Source: Pedobacter terrae (GTDB lineage Bacteria > Bacteroidota > Bacteroidia > Sphingobacteriales > Sphingobacteriaceae). Taken from it: a DNA stretch of 64,000 nucleotides. The DNA lies in the NCBI RefSeq assembly GCF_900100705.1, contig NZ_FNCH01000017.1, positions 47,447 to 111,446 on the forward strand, read 5' to 3'. Made by a program: the position numbers and the translations under genes. Positions 35,385 to 45,222 of the stretch are shown one piece after another (the stretch's first letter is position 1; every line of letters begins with the position of its first letter). Below the pieces are notes generated by a model that did not search any database, had not been told where the DNA came from, and saw nothing but the letters and a program-made list of their open reading frames with translations.

Positions 35385-36911
35385 TTAATCTGGTTTGTAA
35401 AGAATTTCGAAAACCTGTGCCAATGCATTAGAAGTCTGTTTGCTGTAGCGATAAGTGCTATCGGCGTTAATATCCCTATACATCAGCATTACAGCCCTAT
35501 GGGATGCTTTACTCAGTTTCACTTTTTCAGCGCGTTCTTTAGCATCTTCAGGCCTCAAAGTTAGGGCCTGCATTTGCTTGATGATTCCCAGGTTTCTTTC
35601 CATAGGCCTAATACCATCTTCTTTAATGGAAGCGAGTTTAACATCTTTAGGCAAAGAAATTTTTAAATTCATAATGCTGTTGAGTGACTCCAGATTAGTA
35701 TTAAAAGTATATCTTAGTTTTCGATATTCCTCTGTCGCGTATTTCGGACTAAAATGAAGTACTCCACTAAAAAAAATTAAAAATAAAAGTACTGATACTG
35801 CATATCTCGCCCAGTTTTTAATTTCGAAAGTTTTATCCCATCTATAGTTAAGCAAATAGGCAAAGATAAATCCTGAAACAAAACCACCAACATGCGCCGC
35901 GTTATCTACCCTTTTGCCAAATGCCCCGTTTATAAGCACCAATAATGATACGATAAGCGTACTCACCAGCAAAGCCCGTGTTGCTTTGCGCTCGAAAGAT
36001 TTATTAATCAGTAAAGCAATAAAAGCACCATATAAGCCCATAATTGCACCCGAGGCGCCCATCATTACGCCTTCCTGATGAAAAATCAAACTTACCAGAC
36101 CACCACAAATACCGCTCATTAAATAAATAAAAAGGAATTTTTTCCAGCCCAGTTTATTTTCGATCATCAAGCCGAGGTAAACTAGTGCATACATATTAAA
36201 AAACAGGTGTGAAACCGATCCATGTATAAATTGATAGGTAATTAAGCGCCAATATTGCCCTCCGAGAACCAGATTGCGTTGATTAACCCCAAAGTTTAAC
36301 GAAAATAATTTTATTTCTGAAAGGTAATCTTCTTGAGAAGCATTCCCGGTTTTTGACGAAAGATAGGCAATGAACACAATCGATAAAATGATAATTGCGA
36401 TGAAATATAGCGTATTAAGTAGGACAAGAATTGGCGTTGCCGTATATCCCTTTTGCGGAAAAAACAAGAATAATACGTTTTTGATTTTATTCTTTGTAGC
36501 CAAAGGTGCTTTTTCAAAATAATGATCGTCCTGTGTTTCGATAAGCCGACGGAATTTAAACAGATTCTCTTCCCAAACATCTTTCAGGTGGAATTCTACA
36601 TATTCAAATTCGTGAAAAAACTTCTCCAGATTGAGCTCATTCTTACCATAATCGTTAAAGAGCATCTGGATCCCAACACATTCACTTTTTACCACCGCAA
36701 AATTTCCGTGGATACGGATTGATATCTCTTCACTATACGACTGGAAGGATATTGGGGTATAAGCGATCAACCCGGTTTCGGAAACGTGACTTAAGGCCCA
36801 ACCAAGATTTTCGATGGCCTGTTTGGCAACAATTAAATATTTATCTGCCGGAAATTCGGCCAAAGGAATATACTTTTCTATTTTAGGCGAGTAACCCCAA
36901 CTGATTAACAT
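35385..36911 (-). CDS. Rhomboid intramembrane serine protease with long N-terminal domain
   Basis: This 508-residue protein has about 150 cytoplasmic residues, then a rhomboid core at about 155-370 with HLFFNM (235-240, Asn239), the nucleophile Ser287 in GASG, and the dyad His340 in AAHVGG. A C-terminal helical region of about 130 residues follows. It cleaves transmembrane segments of other proteins. It lies 6 bp downstream of the methyltransferase gene on the same strand, so the two are co-transcribed. Confidence 0.94.
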   Translation of the reverse strand: MLISWGYSPKIEKYIPLAEFPADKYLIVAKQAIENLGWALSHVSETGLIAYTPISFQSYSEEISIRIHGNFAVVKSECVGIQMLFNDYGKNELNLEKFFHEFEYVEFHLKDVWEENLFKFRRLIETQDDHYFEKAPLATKNKIKNVLFLFFPQKGYTATPILVLLNTLYFIAIIILSIVFIAYLSSKTGNASQEDYLSEIKLFSLNFGVNQRNLVLGGQYWRLITYQFIHGSVSHLFFNMYALVYLGLMIENKLGWKKFLFIYLMSGICGGLVSLIFHQEGVMMGASGAIMGLYGAFIALLINKSFERKATRALLVSTLIVSLLVLINGAFGKRVDNAAHVGGFVSGFIFAYLLNYRWDKTFEIKNWARYAVSVLLFLIFFSGVLHFSPKYATEEYRKLRYTFNTNLESLNSIMNLKISLPKDVKLASIKEDGIRPMERNLGIIKQMQALTLRPEDAKERAEKVKLSKASHRAVMLMYRDINADSTYRYSKQTSNALAQVFEILYKPD

Positions 36912-36917
36912 AGCGCG

Positions 36918-37667
36918 TTAGATTTTTTTCGCTACTAAGATAATATAAGGTGATAGATTTTTGCTTTCGAATGGGATAATCTTTGTAAATACTTTTCCAG
37001 TCAGCCAAACCGCTTTTTTAAACAGACGAACGCCTGCTGATTTTTGATCTTCGTTCTCGAGCCAAACGCTAAACCGACCAAAATAACCTGATTTTACTTC
37101 TTTAAGTCCAGCTTGTTCGCAAATTAATTTTAACATGGCTGGATCCATGCTATCAATATTGTGTTTATCGTAATTTTCTCTATCGAAATTCTTTTGGAAC
37201 CAACCATTAACTGCCTTAAAATTTGGCAGCGTAATAAATAAAGTACCACCTGGTTTTACAAAAGCAATGTGTCGGTTGATAATATCGGCTGTATCGTTAA
37301 AATGTTCAATTAAACCGCAGCTTAATACAAGATCGTATTGCTTTTCGGGCGTATAATTGAAAAGATCGGTTTCGATGATGTGGATATCCTTTTCGGTTAA
37401 ACTGTTTTTCGCCAAAAGTTCATGCACAACAGGTGGGTGTACAAAATAGTCTAAAAGTGTAACATCAAGCTGAAAATATTTTTTGAGGAATACTGCATAG
37501 TAACCGGGGAAACCACCTAATTCGATAGCGGTTTTGACTTTATCTTTATGAATAACATCGGCTAGTTGTTTGTGAAATAAATAGTTAGCAGGTAACTGAA
37601 CGGCCAGTCCTTTTTTACTTTCCCAATAATTTACCCAAAAAGCCCTGTCGGTTAATAAATTTGCCAT
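36918..37667 (-). CDS. Class I SAM-dependent methyltransferase
   Basis: This 249-residue protein has the Rossmann motif I AIELGGFPGYYAVFL near 41-57, followed by DLVLSCGLIEHF (motif IV) and PGGTLFITLPN (motif VI). The family is the broad methyltransferase_11/23 type; the acceptor is unknown. It starts a short operon with the rhomboid gene. Confidence 0.9.
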   Translation of the reverse strand: MANLLTDRAFWVNYWESKKGLAVQLPANYLFHKQLADVIHKDKVKTAIELGGFPGYYAVFLKKYFQLDVTLLDYFVHPPVVHELLAKNSLTEKDIHIIETDLFNYTPEKQYDLVLSCGLIEHFNDTADIINRHIAFVKPGGTLFITLPNFKAVNGWFQKNFDRENYDKHNIDSMDPAMLKLICEQAGLKEVKSGYFGRFSVWLENEDQKSAGVRLFKKAVWLTGKVFTKIIPFESKNLSPYIILVAKKI

Positions 37668-37730
37668 GTTTTAAATAATTCCAGGTTCAAAGAAACGGAA
37701 AAAATGGGTAATTGTTTAAAAATTGAATGG

Positions 37731-37811
37731 CTTATATTGCTGGATTGTTAGATTGCTTTATTGCTAATTCAACCCAGCTTAAATATTTTATTGTCGGTTG
37801 CCAGCAATATA
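37731..37811. repeat. Inverted repeat with TATATTGCTGG arms
   Basis: TATATTGCTGG at 37731-37741 is the reverse complement of CCAGCAATATA at 37801-37811. GATTGTTA and TAACAATC add a second pairing inside. It lies in the gap between the tricorn-like and methyltransferase genes. Confidence 0.7.
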
Positions 37812-37847
37812 ACAATCCGACAATAAAACAATCTTTTAAGACTAACC

Positions 37848-40800
37848 CTATTTTAGGTCTTTCAAAATCTCCGCTACTGCTTTTTCGAGTTGAGGATCTT
37901 TATTTGCCAGGCGGTCTTCAAAAGTATTTTTAACGAAGATATCTGGTTTAACACCTTCCTTTTCAATGTTCTTACCATCCATAGTATAACAACCCCACGA
38001 TGGTAAACGGTAAGAAGAACCATCTACCAAACTTTTAGCCGACGTAAAAATAATCCAACGGTAGGTTTCTGTGCCTATAATCTTACCCAGTTTTAATTGC
38101 TTAAAACCTGCAGCTGTCATTTCAGCATCACTTAAAGATTGCTCGTTAATGAGCAATACGATAGGCTTCGCCGCCGGACCAAAATTACTTTGTGGAGCCA
38201 TTTTACCTCCGCGGTATTTCCATTTCAGGTAAGGACGCTGTGAAAGGAATTTCAGCACATCATCATGTACGTTCCCACCGGTATTATAACGTAGATCCAG
38301 AATAATGGCCTCCTTGTTTTCTTCTTGTGCAACCATGTCCAAAAGAAAAGTTTCCAACTCGCTGCCACCCATATTTTTCATGTAAGAATAGGCAATGCGG
38401 TTGTTGCTCCACTTGTCTACATTTTTGTGGTTTTGGCTAATCCATTCATCATAAAGATTCCCGCGCAATGTACCTGAACTTTCGGGATGTATATTAACAT
38501 AAACATCCTTGCCATTGCGTTTAAAGGTTAATGTCATTTCCCGATCTAATGATGGCTTACTGAAATAATAATCGCGGTCTATTTTCTCATCTACTTTAAC
38601 CCCGTTTACTTCTGTTAAGATATCGCCGGCTAAAATATTGTTTCCAGTACGGGCAGCATTACTTTTAGCGGCAATACGTTCTACCTTTAAAGGATTTTCA
38701 TTATCGAAGATGATTCCTGTTTCATTGGTAATGTAATTCAGATTTTTGCGTTCCTCTGCCCCTGCACTATTAAAGCCCATATGAGAGGAATTCAATTCGC
38801 CCAACATATCATTTAATAAAATCCTTAGGTCACTACGGTTATTTACATAAGGCAAATATGCGGCATAACGTGTTCTCATTTTATCCCAATCTACGCCATG
38901 AAATTTTTCATCGTAAAAATTTTCATCTAAACCTACCCAGGTTTCATAAAACATCTGGTTAAACTCGGCATTTAGGTTTCTGGTAAATTTATAACCATGA
39001 TCTACCCGATCGAGTTTATTACCTTCTAAGCTATACTTATTGATTGCACCTTTCGATAAAACGAAAAATTTATCCCCTGCCGAAATAATGGAGTAATCGC
39101 CACCATCGGCAACTTTTTCCGTTTTATTGGCTTCAAAGGGTTCGATAGTAGTACGATACAGGCTCGGAGCACCGCCTTCGTGATTAGATGAATAAAAAAC
39201 ATAAGTTTTATCGCCCTTGGCATAAACATCTGTTCCGTACTGGCCGCCAAACGAAGGACCAACCAATTCTATTCTATCCAGTAGGTCTTCAGTATTAATA
39301 GTAATGACACTGGCAGGCTTAGGTGTAGGTTTAACTTCAGTTTTCTTCTTAGCTGTATCGGTTTTGGCCTTTTTATCATTTTTATTTTCGGGTACAGGCC
39401 TAACATCCGTTGGTGCCGGCTTGCTTTCTTTAAACAGATCATCGAATTTATCAGCACGATAAGGCTCATCGTAGTTATTTAAAGCCATGCGGTAAATGTG
39501 TGCATTTTGCATCCCTGTCGGATAAGACGGCTTGGTACGGGCACTGGTGAAAAAAATATACTTGCCATCTGGAGACCACGCCGGACTGGTTTCGCTAACG
39601 CCCGTGTTGGTTAAGTTAATGGTTTTATTGTTTTTGATGTGATGCACCATAATATCTTGTTCAAAATTCCGATAAACGGTAAACAGTACATATTCGTCAT
39701 TTGGCGAAAAACTTGGTGTTGCGTTCTGTATCGCCCAAAATTCGTCAGTTACCAAAGTTTTGGCATCAAAAGTTTTTAGGTCCATCAGTTTAAGCTCATT
39801 TCTGCCGCTTAAATACACGGCCATGGTTTTACTTTTGTTCAAAGTGATATCGCGGACGTTTGCTTTATCTTTTGTAAGCTGTTTTACGGTACCCTTTCCA
39901 TCACCTGTAATCGTAAACCAGTTTTGGTAACCGTTAGTGGTTTGACTGAACAGAATAGTTTTATTATCAGCCAGCCATTTACATTCCAGGGCACGATCGC
40001 CACTGTTCGTAATTTGCCGGATAAACTTTCCATCTGCATCGCTCACAAACACCTCACCACGCGAACTAAAGGCCATTTTTTTCCCATCTGTTGAAACATC
40101 AAATGCAGAAATATTTCCACGCACATCATACTCCTGTTCTTTGCTTAATACCTGATTGCGCGAGGTACTAATATTGATTTTCTCCGTTTTCTTCGAAGCT
40201 ACGTCATAAGTGTACAATTGATAATCTTTCTCAAATACAACCGTAGTTCCATCGGCCGAAACGAACGGACGTTTAATAGAAGTATCGAAATTGGTTAAAC
40301 CAGTTTTTTTACCATTGATAAAAGTATAAAGGTTGTATTCATCGTTGCTTTCATCAGATACAAAAAAGATATTGCCTTTTTGATCAACACTCGTCCAGAA
40401 ATCTTTCCCGATATAATCGGTATAACGTTTATAGCTTTTTGTTTTTGGATTGTATGATTGGATATCAGGGTTATAGGCCCCTTTATAATGTTTACGGTTG
40501 GCAAAGCGCATACTTTCCCAGGTATCGTTAAAAAACAATTCTCCGGTTGGCGATTCTGCAATATGGTGCGTGGTATTAAAATAATTATTAAATAAACGCA
40601 CCGCTGTACCTCCGTTTACATTTACTTTATAACTCGAAAAAGAATTATAACGGCCCGAGGTAAAATAAATAGTTTTAGAATCCCAGCTCCAGTTATCTAC
40701 TTCATCACTGGCATCGTTAAATGTTAACTGTTTAATATCACCACCAGCTAAAGGCATTACATAAATATCATAATTACCAAACTGGTTAGATGAAAAAGCC

Positions 40801-41042
40801 ATCCACTTCCCGTCAGGCGATATTTTAGGGTTAATTTCTTCACCTTGCATAGCCGTAATGCGCGATGCTACGCCACCTTTTACCGGAACTTTCCAAATAT
40901 CGCCATCGTAGCTAAATACTATTGTTTGTGCATCAGGCGTTAAAGCTGGATATGCAGCAAAATAAGTTTGATTTTGGGCAAATGAATGTACCGGCCATAA
41001 AAAAGCCAGTGCCACAAGTGATTTTATTAAAGACTTGATCAT
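37848..41042 (-). CDS. Tricorn-like protease (PD40 propeller plus S41 protease)
   Basis: This 1064-residue secreted protein starts with a signal peptide (about 1-22). An N-terminal PD40/TolB-like propeller of repeated SPDGK(W/Y)IxF segments runs to about 540. A Lys/Pro-rich linker near 560-600 is followed by the second propeller, a tricorn C1 helical domain, a PDZ part (KSNAARTGNNILAGDILTEVN) and an S41 catalytic domain with nucleophile Ser in INEQSLSDAEM. Tricorn trims peptides released by other proteases; here the location is periplasmic. It is not in an operon. Confidence 0.92.
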   Translation of the reverse strand: MIKSLIKSLVALAFLWPVHSFAQNQTYFAAYPALTPDAQTIVFSYDGDIWKVPVKGGVASRITAMQGEEINPKISPDGKWMAFSSNQFGNYDIYVMPLAGGDIKQLTFNDASDEVDNWSWDSKTIYFTSGRYNSFSSYKVNVNGGTAVRLFNNYFNTTHHIAESPTGELFFNDTWESMRFANRKHYKGAYNPDIQSYNPKTKSYKRYTDYIGKDFWTSVDQKGNIFFVSDESNDEYNLYTFINGKKTGLTNFDTSIKRPFVSADGTTVVFEKDYQLYTYDVASKKTEKINISTSRNQVLSKEQEYDVRGNISAFDVSTDGKKMAFSSRGEVFVSDADGKFIRQITNSGDRALECKWLADNKTILFSQTTNGYQNWFTITGDGKGTVKQLTKDKANVRDITLNKSKTMAVYLSGRNELKLMDLKTFDAKTLVTDEFWAIQNATPSFSPNDEYVLFTVYRNFEQDIMVHHIKNNKTINLTNTGVSETSPAWSPDGKYIFFTSARTKPSYPTGMQNAHIYRMALNNYDEPYRADKFDDLFKESKPAPTDVRPVPENKNDKKAKTDTAKKKTEVKPTPKPASVITINTEDLLDRIELVGPSFGGQYGTDVYAKGDKTYVFYSSNHEGGAPSLYRTTIEPFEANKTEKVADGGDYSIISAGDKFFVLSKGAINKYSLEGNKLDRVDHGYKFTRNLNAEFNQMFYETWVGLDENFYDEKFHGVDWDKMRTRYAAYLPYVNNRSDLRILLNDMLGELNSSHMGFNSAGAEERKNLNYITNETGIIFDNENPLKVERIAAKSNAARTGNNILAGDILTEVNGVKVDEKIDRDYYFSKPSLDREMTLTFKRNGKDVYVNIHPESSGTLRGNLYDEWISQNHKNVDKWSNNRIAYSYMKNMGGSELETFLLDMVAQEENKEAIILDLRYNTGGNVHDDVLKFLSQRPYLKWKYRGGKMAPQSNFGPAAKPIVLLINEQSLSDAEMTAAGFKQLKLGKIIGTETYRWIIFTSAKSLVDGSSYRLPSWGCYTMDGKNIEKEGVKPDIFVKNTFEDRLANKDPQLEKAVAEILKDLK

Positions 41043-41168
41043 AATTAAGTTAGTTTGGCTCCGGAAAGGCAGTTTTTTCTCACAAAAACAGCTTAACCTT
41101 AAGAACGATAAAATTTATGGATGAAATTACGCAACAGATTTTATATTCGTAAACAATAAAATGTATTT

Positions 41169-42449
41169 TTGATTGATTTGAAAGTAGTACATCTAAATAC
41201 CTATGACGGGAATGGCGGAGCAGGGAGAGCCTGTTTGCGCTTAAGCGATGCTTTAAAGGCTAGTGGAATCGATTCAAAAGTATTGGTTTATTATAAATTT
41301 GGTCAAAACCCTGAAATAGACACTTTCAGCAAGTCACCTTTACAGAAGGCTAAAGCCATCTATAACATCTTGTCAGAGAGATATTTCGCCAAGTGGTTAA
41401 GCAAATCAGTAAAAACACCTTTCAGTTTGCAATGGTTCGGCCGGTCGGTTATCAACCATCCTGACGTTAAAAATGCAGATATTATTCATTTACATTGGGT
41501 AAACCATGGTTTTCTCAATCCTAAGTTCCTGGCGCAGCTAGATGAGCTGGAAAAACCAATTGTATGGACTTTTCATGATAGCAATGCTTTTACCGGTGGC
41601 TGCCATGTACGTTATGGCTGTGAACATTTTCACCAGCAATGTGGCAATTGCCCCATCCTGAAAATTAGTGATAAAAACGATATTTCGCACAAAACCTGGG
41701 TGCGCAAACAAAAAGCTTATACGGAATTGAATTTCCATATTGTAGCACCAAGCCGATGGATGGCTGCTTCGATAAAATTTAGCAGTTTGTTGGGCACAAG
41801 GAAAACTACCATTATTCCGAATACGATCGAAACAAAGATTTTTAAGCCTTATGTTAAATCGGAAGCTAAGAAAGTCCTGAAAATTCATCCAGATAAATTT
41901 GTATTGATGAGCGGGTTTATGCCCTCAAAAAACGACAAACATAAAGGAACCCCCTATTTAATTGAAGCTTTGGAAATCCTTTCGCGCAGGAGTGGAATTC
42001 AAAATGATAACATTGAATTGGTTATTTTTGGCAATAAAGAGAATGCAGAAATGCCAGAATTTCCTTTCAAAACCACATTCCTGGGCACCATTAATAAAGA
42101 TGATCATTTAGCAAAGTGTTATTCTGCCGCTGATGCATTTATTACGCCTTCGTTAGAGGACAACCTGCCCAATACGGTGATGGAAAGTTTATCATGTGCC
42201 ACACCTGTTATTGCTTTTACCACTGGCGGGATCCCGGATATGGTTAAGCATATGCAAAACGGCTACCTGGCCGAATATCAAAATGCGAAAGATTTAGCAA
42301 ACGGTATTGAATGGTTATATCACCGCCCTAATAAAGAAGAAATCCAAAAAGCAGCAAGATTAAGTATTTTAACCGATTTTTCGGAAGAAGTTATTGCTGC
42401 AGAACACATCCATCTTTACGAAACCTTAATTGATTTACAGCCGAAATAA
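41169..42449 (+). CDS. Glycosyltransferase, GT4-like
   Basis: This protein of about 425 residues has the GT-B N-terminal pattern VVHLNTYDGNGGAGRACLRLS and, near the C-terminus, PSLEDNLPNTVMESLSCATPVIAF, the donor-binding loop with the EX7E-type Glu. No ATG opens the frame. TTG codons at 41169 and 41178 are both possible, and the later one gives MKVVHLNTYD, the more usual start for this family. It is the first gene of a plus-strand set that holds a DUF1016 nuclease and a GT2 enzyme. Confidence 0.88.
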   Translation: MIDLKVVHLNTYDGNGGAGRACLRLSDALKASGIDSKVLVYYKFGQNPEIDTFSKSPLQKAKAIYNILSERYFAKWLSKSVKTPFSLQWFGRSVINHPDVKNADIIHLHWVNHGFLNPKFLAQLDELEKPIVWTFHDSNAFTGGCHVRYGCEHFHQQCGNCPILKISDKNDISHKTWVRKQKAYTELNFHIVAPSRWMAASIKFSSLLGTRKTTIIPNTIETKIFKPYVKSEAKKVLKIHPDKFVLMSGFMPSKNDKHKGTPYLIEALEILSRRSGIQNDNIELVIFGNKENAEMPEFPFKTTFLGTINKDDHLAKCYSAADAFITPSLEDNLPNTVMESLSCATPVIAFTTGGIPDMVKHMQNGYLAEYQNAKDLANGIEWLYHRPNKEEIQKAARLSILTDFSEEVIAAEHIHLYETLIDLQPK

Positions 42450-42511
42450 TGCTATATTTTAATTAAAATTTGGTCAATCTTTATTAAATTTATACCGACT
42501 GAAACTGTTAA

Positions 42512-43657
42512 ATGGAAAACATTGCAAACTATACCGAAAGTATTAAAGCATTAAAATCGGCTATTTTATCAAGCAGGTATAAAGCAGCTACTTTTGTAAA
42601 CAAAGAGCTTTTGTTGCTATATTTTACGGTAGGTAAATTCATTTCCGAAAAGATAAAAAAGGAAAAATGGGGTGCAAAAGTTATTGATAATCTTTCTTCG
42701 GATTTGCAGGCAGAATTACCTGGTTTAAGAGGCTTTTCAGCAACAGGAATTAAAAGGATGAGATTTTTTTTTGAATCCTGGGAAGAACATATTTATATTA
42801 AACCGTCAGTAACAGAGCAGCTATCTGTCATCTATACTGACGAAATCACAATTAGTCCAACAGTGTTGGACCAAATACAACTTATTGACGTAGAGGACAT
42901 TGAATTTAGTCCAACAGTGTTGGACCAAATAGGACGTTATTTTTTCAAGTTAAGTTTTTCGCATCATATTGAACTCATTCTCGCTACGGAAACGCTAGCT
43001 GAAAAGATATATTATATTCAGAAAACAGCTACAGAATTTTGGAGTTTAACAACTTTAAAACATCACCTCAAAAATAAGTTGTATAGCAACTCTGGCAGTT
43101 TACAAAATAATTTTTCGAAAACAATTTCTAATGAAGAATTAAGGGACAAAGCGTTGCAGTCTTTTAAAGATGAATACCTGCTGGATTTTATTAATCTGGA
43201 AGACGCTGATGAGCAAGATGAACGGGTTTTAGAAAGTGGAATCGTAAACAACATTAAGAAGTTTTTAATGTCATTAGGGACTGATTTTGCCTTTATTAGT
43301 AACCAGTACCGATTGATTGTTGAAGATGAAGAATACTTTATAGATCTTTTATTTTTTAACCGCCGTTTACAATGTTTGGTGGTTTTCGAACTAAAAACAG
43401 GAAAATTCAAACCCGAGTATCTGGGCAAAATGAATTTCTATCTATCCGCTCTTGATGAATATGTTAAACAGCCACACGAACAACCTTCAATAGGAATAAT
43501 ACTTTGCAAAGAAAAGAAAAACAAAATTGTAGAGTTTTCATTTCGTGATTTCAATAAAGCGATGGGTGTTTCTACCTACAAAACCAGCACAACATTACCA
43601 AAAGCATTTAAAGGTTTAATCCCCGATGCCGAAACCTTTAAAAAATTAATGGACTAA
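42512..43657 (+). CDS. DUF1016 / YhcG-family PDDEXK nuclease, copy B
   Basis: This 381-residue paralogue of copy A has the same architecture: DUF1016 N-terminal domain (about 1-95), linker (about 96-145), then a PDDEXK nuclease with Asp278 (FIDLLFFNR) and Glu293-x-Lys295 (VFELKTGK). The linker has two copies of SPTVLDQI, at residues 115-122 and 133-140. Each is encoded by an identical 26-nt segment containing a palindrome. The gene lies 62 bp after a glycosyltransferase and 2 bp before a GT2 gene, so it sits inside an unrelated operon. Confidence 0.88.
   Translation: MENIANYTESIKALKSAILSSRYKAATFVNKELLLLYFTVGKFISEKIKKEKWGAKVIDNLSSDLQAELPGLRGFSATGIKRMRFFFESWEEHIYIKPSVTEQLSVIYTDEITISPTVLDQIQLIDVEDIEFSPTVLDQIGRYFFKLSFSHHIELILATETLAEKIYYIQKTATEFWSLTTLKHHLKNKLYSNSGSLQNNFSKTISNEELRDKALQSFKDEYLLDFINLEDADEQDERVLESGIVNNIKKFLMSLGTDFAFISNQYRLIVEDEEYFIDLLFFNRRLQCLVVFELKTGKFKPEYLGKMNFYLSALDEYVKQPHEQPSIGIILCKEKKNKIVEFSFRDFNKAMGVSTYKTSTTLPKAFKGLIPDAETFKKLMD
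42852..42931. repeat. Two in-frame palindromes inside the DUF1016 nuclease gene (copy B)
   Basis: GTCCAAC(AGT)GTTGGAC occurs at 42855-42871 and 42909-42925: 7-bp perfect arms, 3-nt loop. Identity extends to 26 nt. The copies are 54 bp apart (18 codons), in frame, and encode SPTVLDQI on the plus strand. Confidence 0.95.
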
Positions 43658-43659
43658 CC

Positions 43660-44406
43660 ATGCCCAAATTAACTGTTATCACCATTGTGTACAATAACGT
43701 TCGCGATATTGAACGTACGATAAAATCTGTTTTAAATCAGACTCATCAAAACGTTGAATATATCGTAATTGATGGCGCCTCATCTGATGGGACGCTGCAA
43801 ATAGTGGAACAATATAAAAATCAAATTTCGAAAATTGTATCAGAACCCGACAAAGGTATTTATGATGCTATGAATAAAGGTTTGGCATTGGCAACAGGCG
43901 ATTATATTTTATTTATGAACTCTGGGGATGAGATTTATGACAACCATACGGTAGAAGATGTATTTGCAACTGCTCCAGGTGCCGATATTTATTACGGCGA
44001 AACCGAAATGTATAATGATAACTGGGAAAATTTAGGCCGCAGAAGGCACGAAGCGCCAGATGAGTTCGACTGGACAAGTTTTAAATATGGCATGAACATT
44101 AGCCATCAGGCCATTTATATCCGCCGTAGCATCATCACCCCTTACGATTTAACATATAAGTACAGTGCCGATATCGACTGGATTATCAAAGCCGCAAAAA
44201 AAGCCTCAAATATCGTAAACGTACACCGTTATGTAGCCAAATACCTCGTTGGTGGCATGAGCAAGAAAAAACACCGCGAAAGCTTAAAAGAAAGATTTGA
44301 AATCTTCACCAAATATTATGGTTTGATCCCCAATATTTTCAATCATATTGTTATCGCTGGCAATTTAGCCTTATACTTTATTAAACACCGCAGAACCAAT
44401 GACTAA
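43660..44406 (+). CDS. Glycosyltransferase family 2
   Basis: This 248-residue GT-A enzyme starts PKLTVITIVYNNVRDIERTI and has VIDGASSDGTLQIVEQY, the nucleotide-binding Asp of GT2, then EPDKGIYDAMNKGLALATGDY near 66-86 and the DXD-like region with NSGDEIYD. It transfers a sugar to an exopolysaccharide or lipid carrier, probably with the upstream GT4 enzyme. It is the last gene of the operon. Confidence 0.92.
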   Translation: MPKLTVITIVYNNVRDIERTIKSVLNQTHQNVEYIVIDGASSDGTLQIVEQYKNQISKIVSEPDKGIYDAMNKGLALATGDYILFMNSGDEIYDNHTVEDVFATAPGADIYYGETEMYNDNWENLGRRRHEAPDEFDWTSFKYGMNISHQAIYIRRSIITPYDLTYKYSADIDWIIKAAKKASNIVNVHRYVAKYLVGGMSKKKHRESLKERFEIFTKYYGLIPNIFNHIVIAGNLALYFIKHRRTND

Positions 44407-44421
44407 CCCTTCTTTTGAGAT

Positions 44422-44532
44422 CGTCATGCTGAACTTATTTTGAACACATCTAATTGATTACTAATTATATATACATTTTAAAAATCAATAATTATTACTA
44501 AAAAAAGATGCTGAAACAAGTTCAGCATAACG
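44422..44532. repeat. CGTCATGCTGAACTTAT / CTGAAACAAGTTCAGCAT palindromic pair
   Basis: One arm starts CGTCATGCTGAACTTATTTT and its partner, about 85 bp later, reads GATGCTGAAACAAGTTCAGCATAACG. The space between them is AT-rich and non-coding. It is the same family as 29.45 kb. Confidence 0.85.
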
Positions 44533-44631
44533 AGTGGACTAGGTTACGGCATTCCCTAATCTTAAATTTCTAAAAACAATAATTTTTCCCAACTGTCTTT
44601 TAATATATCACCTATTAAAAATTAAAAGATT

Positions 44632-45192
44632 ATGGGACAATTAAGTAACCGCACCATTGCTGTACTTTCAGAAAGCGGATTTGAAGAAGTAGAATTAACC
44701 GAACCAGTTAAAAGGTTAAAAGAAGAGGGCGCAACCGTTCACATCATCTCCTCAAAAGGCGGAAAAATAAAAGCTTGGAACCAAGACCATTGGTCGATAG
44801 AAGTTGATGTAGATAAAACCATTTCAGAAGCAAATGCTGAGGATTACAACGGATTACTTTTACCAGGCGGTGTAATTAATCCGGATCAGTTACGTGTGAA
44901 TGAGGATGCATTAGCTTTTGTAAAATCTTTCTTTGCCGATGGGAAACCAGTTGCAGCCATTTGCCATGGTCCGCAAACTTTGATTAATGCAGATGTAGTA
45001 CAAGGCAGAAAATTAACTTCAGTAAAAAATATTTCAAAAGATTTAATTAATGCTGGAGCCATCTGGTCTGATGAAGAAGTGGTAGTAGACCAAGGTTTGG
45101 TTACGAGCCGTACTCCTGAAGATTTACCAGCTTTTAACGATAAAATTGTAGAGGAATTTGCTGAAGGGGTGCATGAAGGGCAACACGCCTAA
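44632..45192 (+). CDS. DJ-1/PfpI family protein (YhbO-type, general stress / deglycase-like)
   Basis: This 186-residue protein has the PfpI core: FEEVELTEP near 17-25 with the conserved Glu21, LLLPGGVINPDQLR, and the nucleophile elbow AAICHGPQTL with Cys111. It matches the YhbO/PfpI branch (general stress, protein/nucleotide deglycation claimed). It is monocistronic with a terminator downstream. Confidence 0.92.
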   Translation: MGQLSNRTIAVLSESGFEEVELTEPVKRLKEEGATVHIISSKGGKIKAWNQDHWSIEVDVDKTISEANAEDYNGLLLPGGVINPDQLRVNEDALAFVKSFFADGKPVAAICHGPQTLINADVVQGRKLTSVKNISKDLINAGAIWSDEEVVVDQGLVTSRTPEDLPAFNDKIVEEFAEGVHEGQHA

Positions 45193-45222
45193 AAACTTTG
45201 GACGCTCTTTCTAGATTCACTC

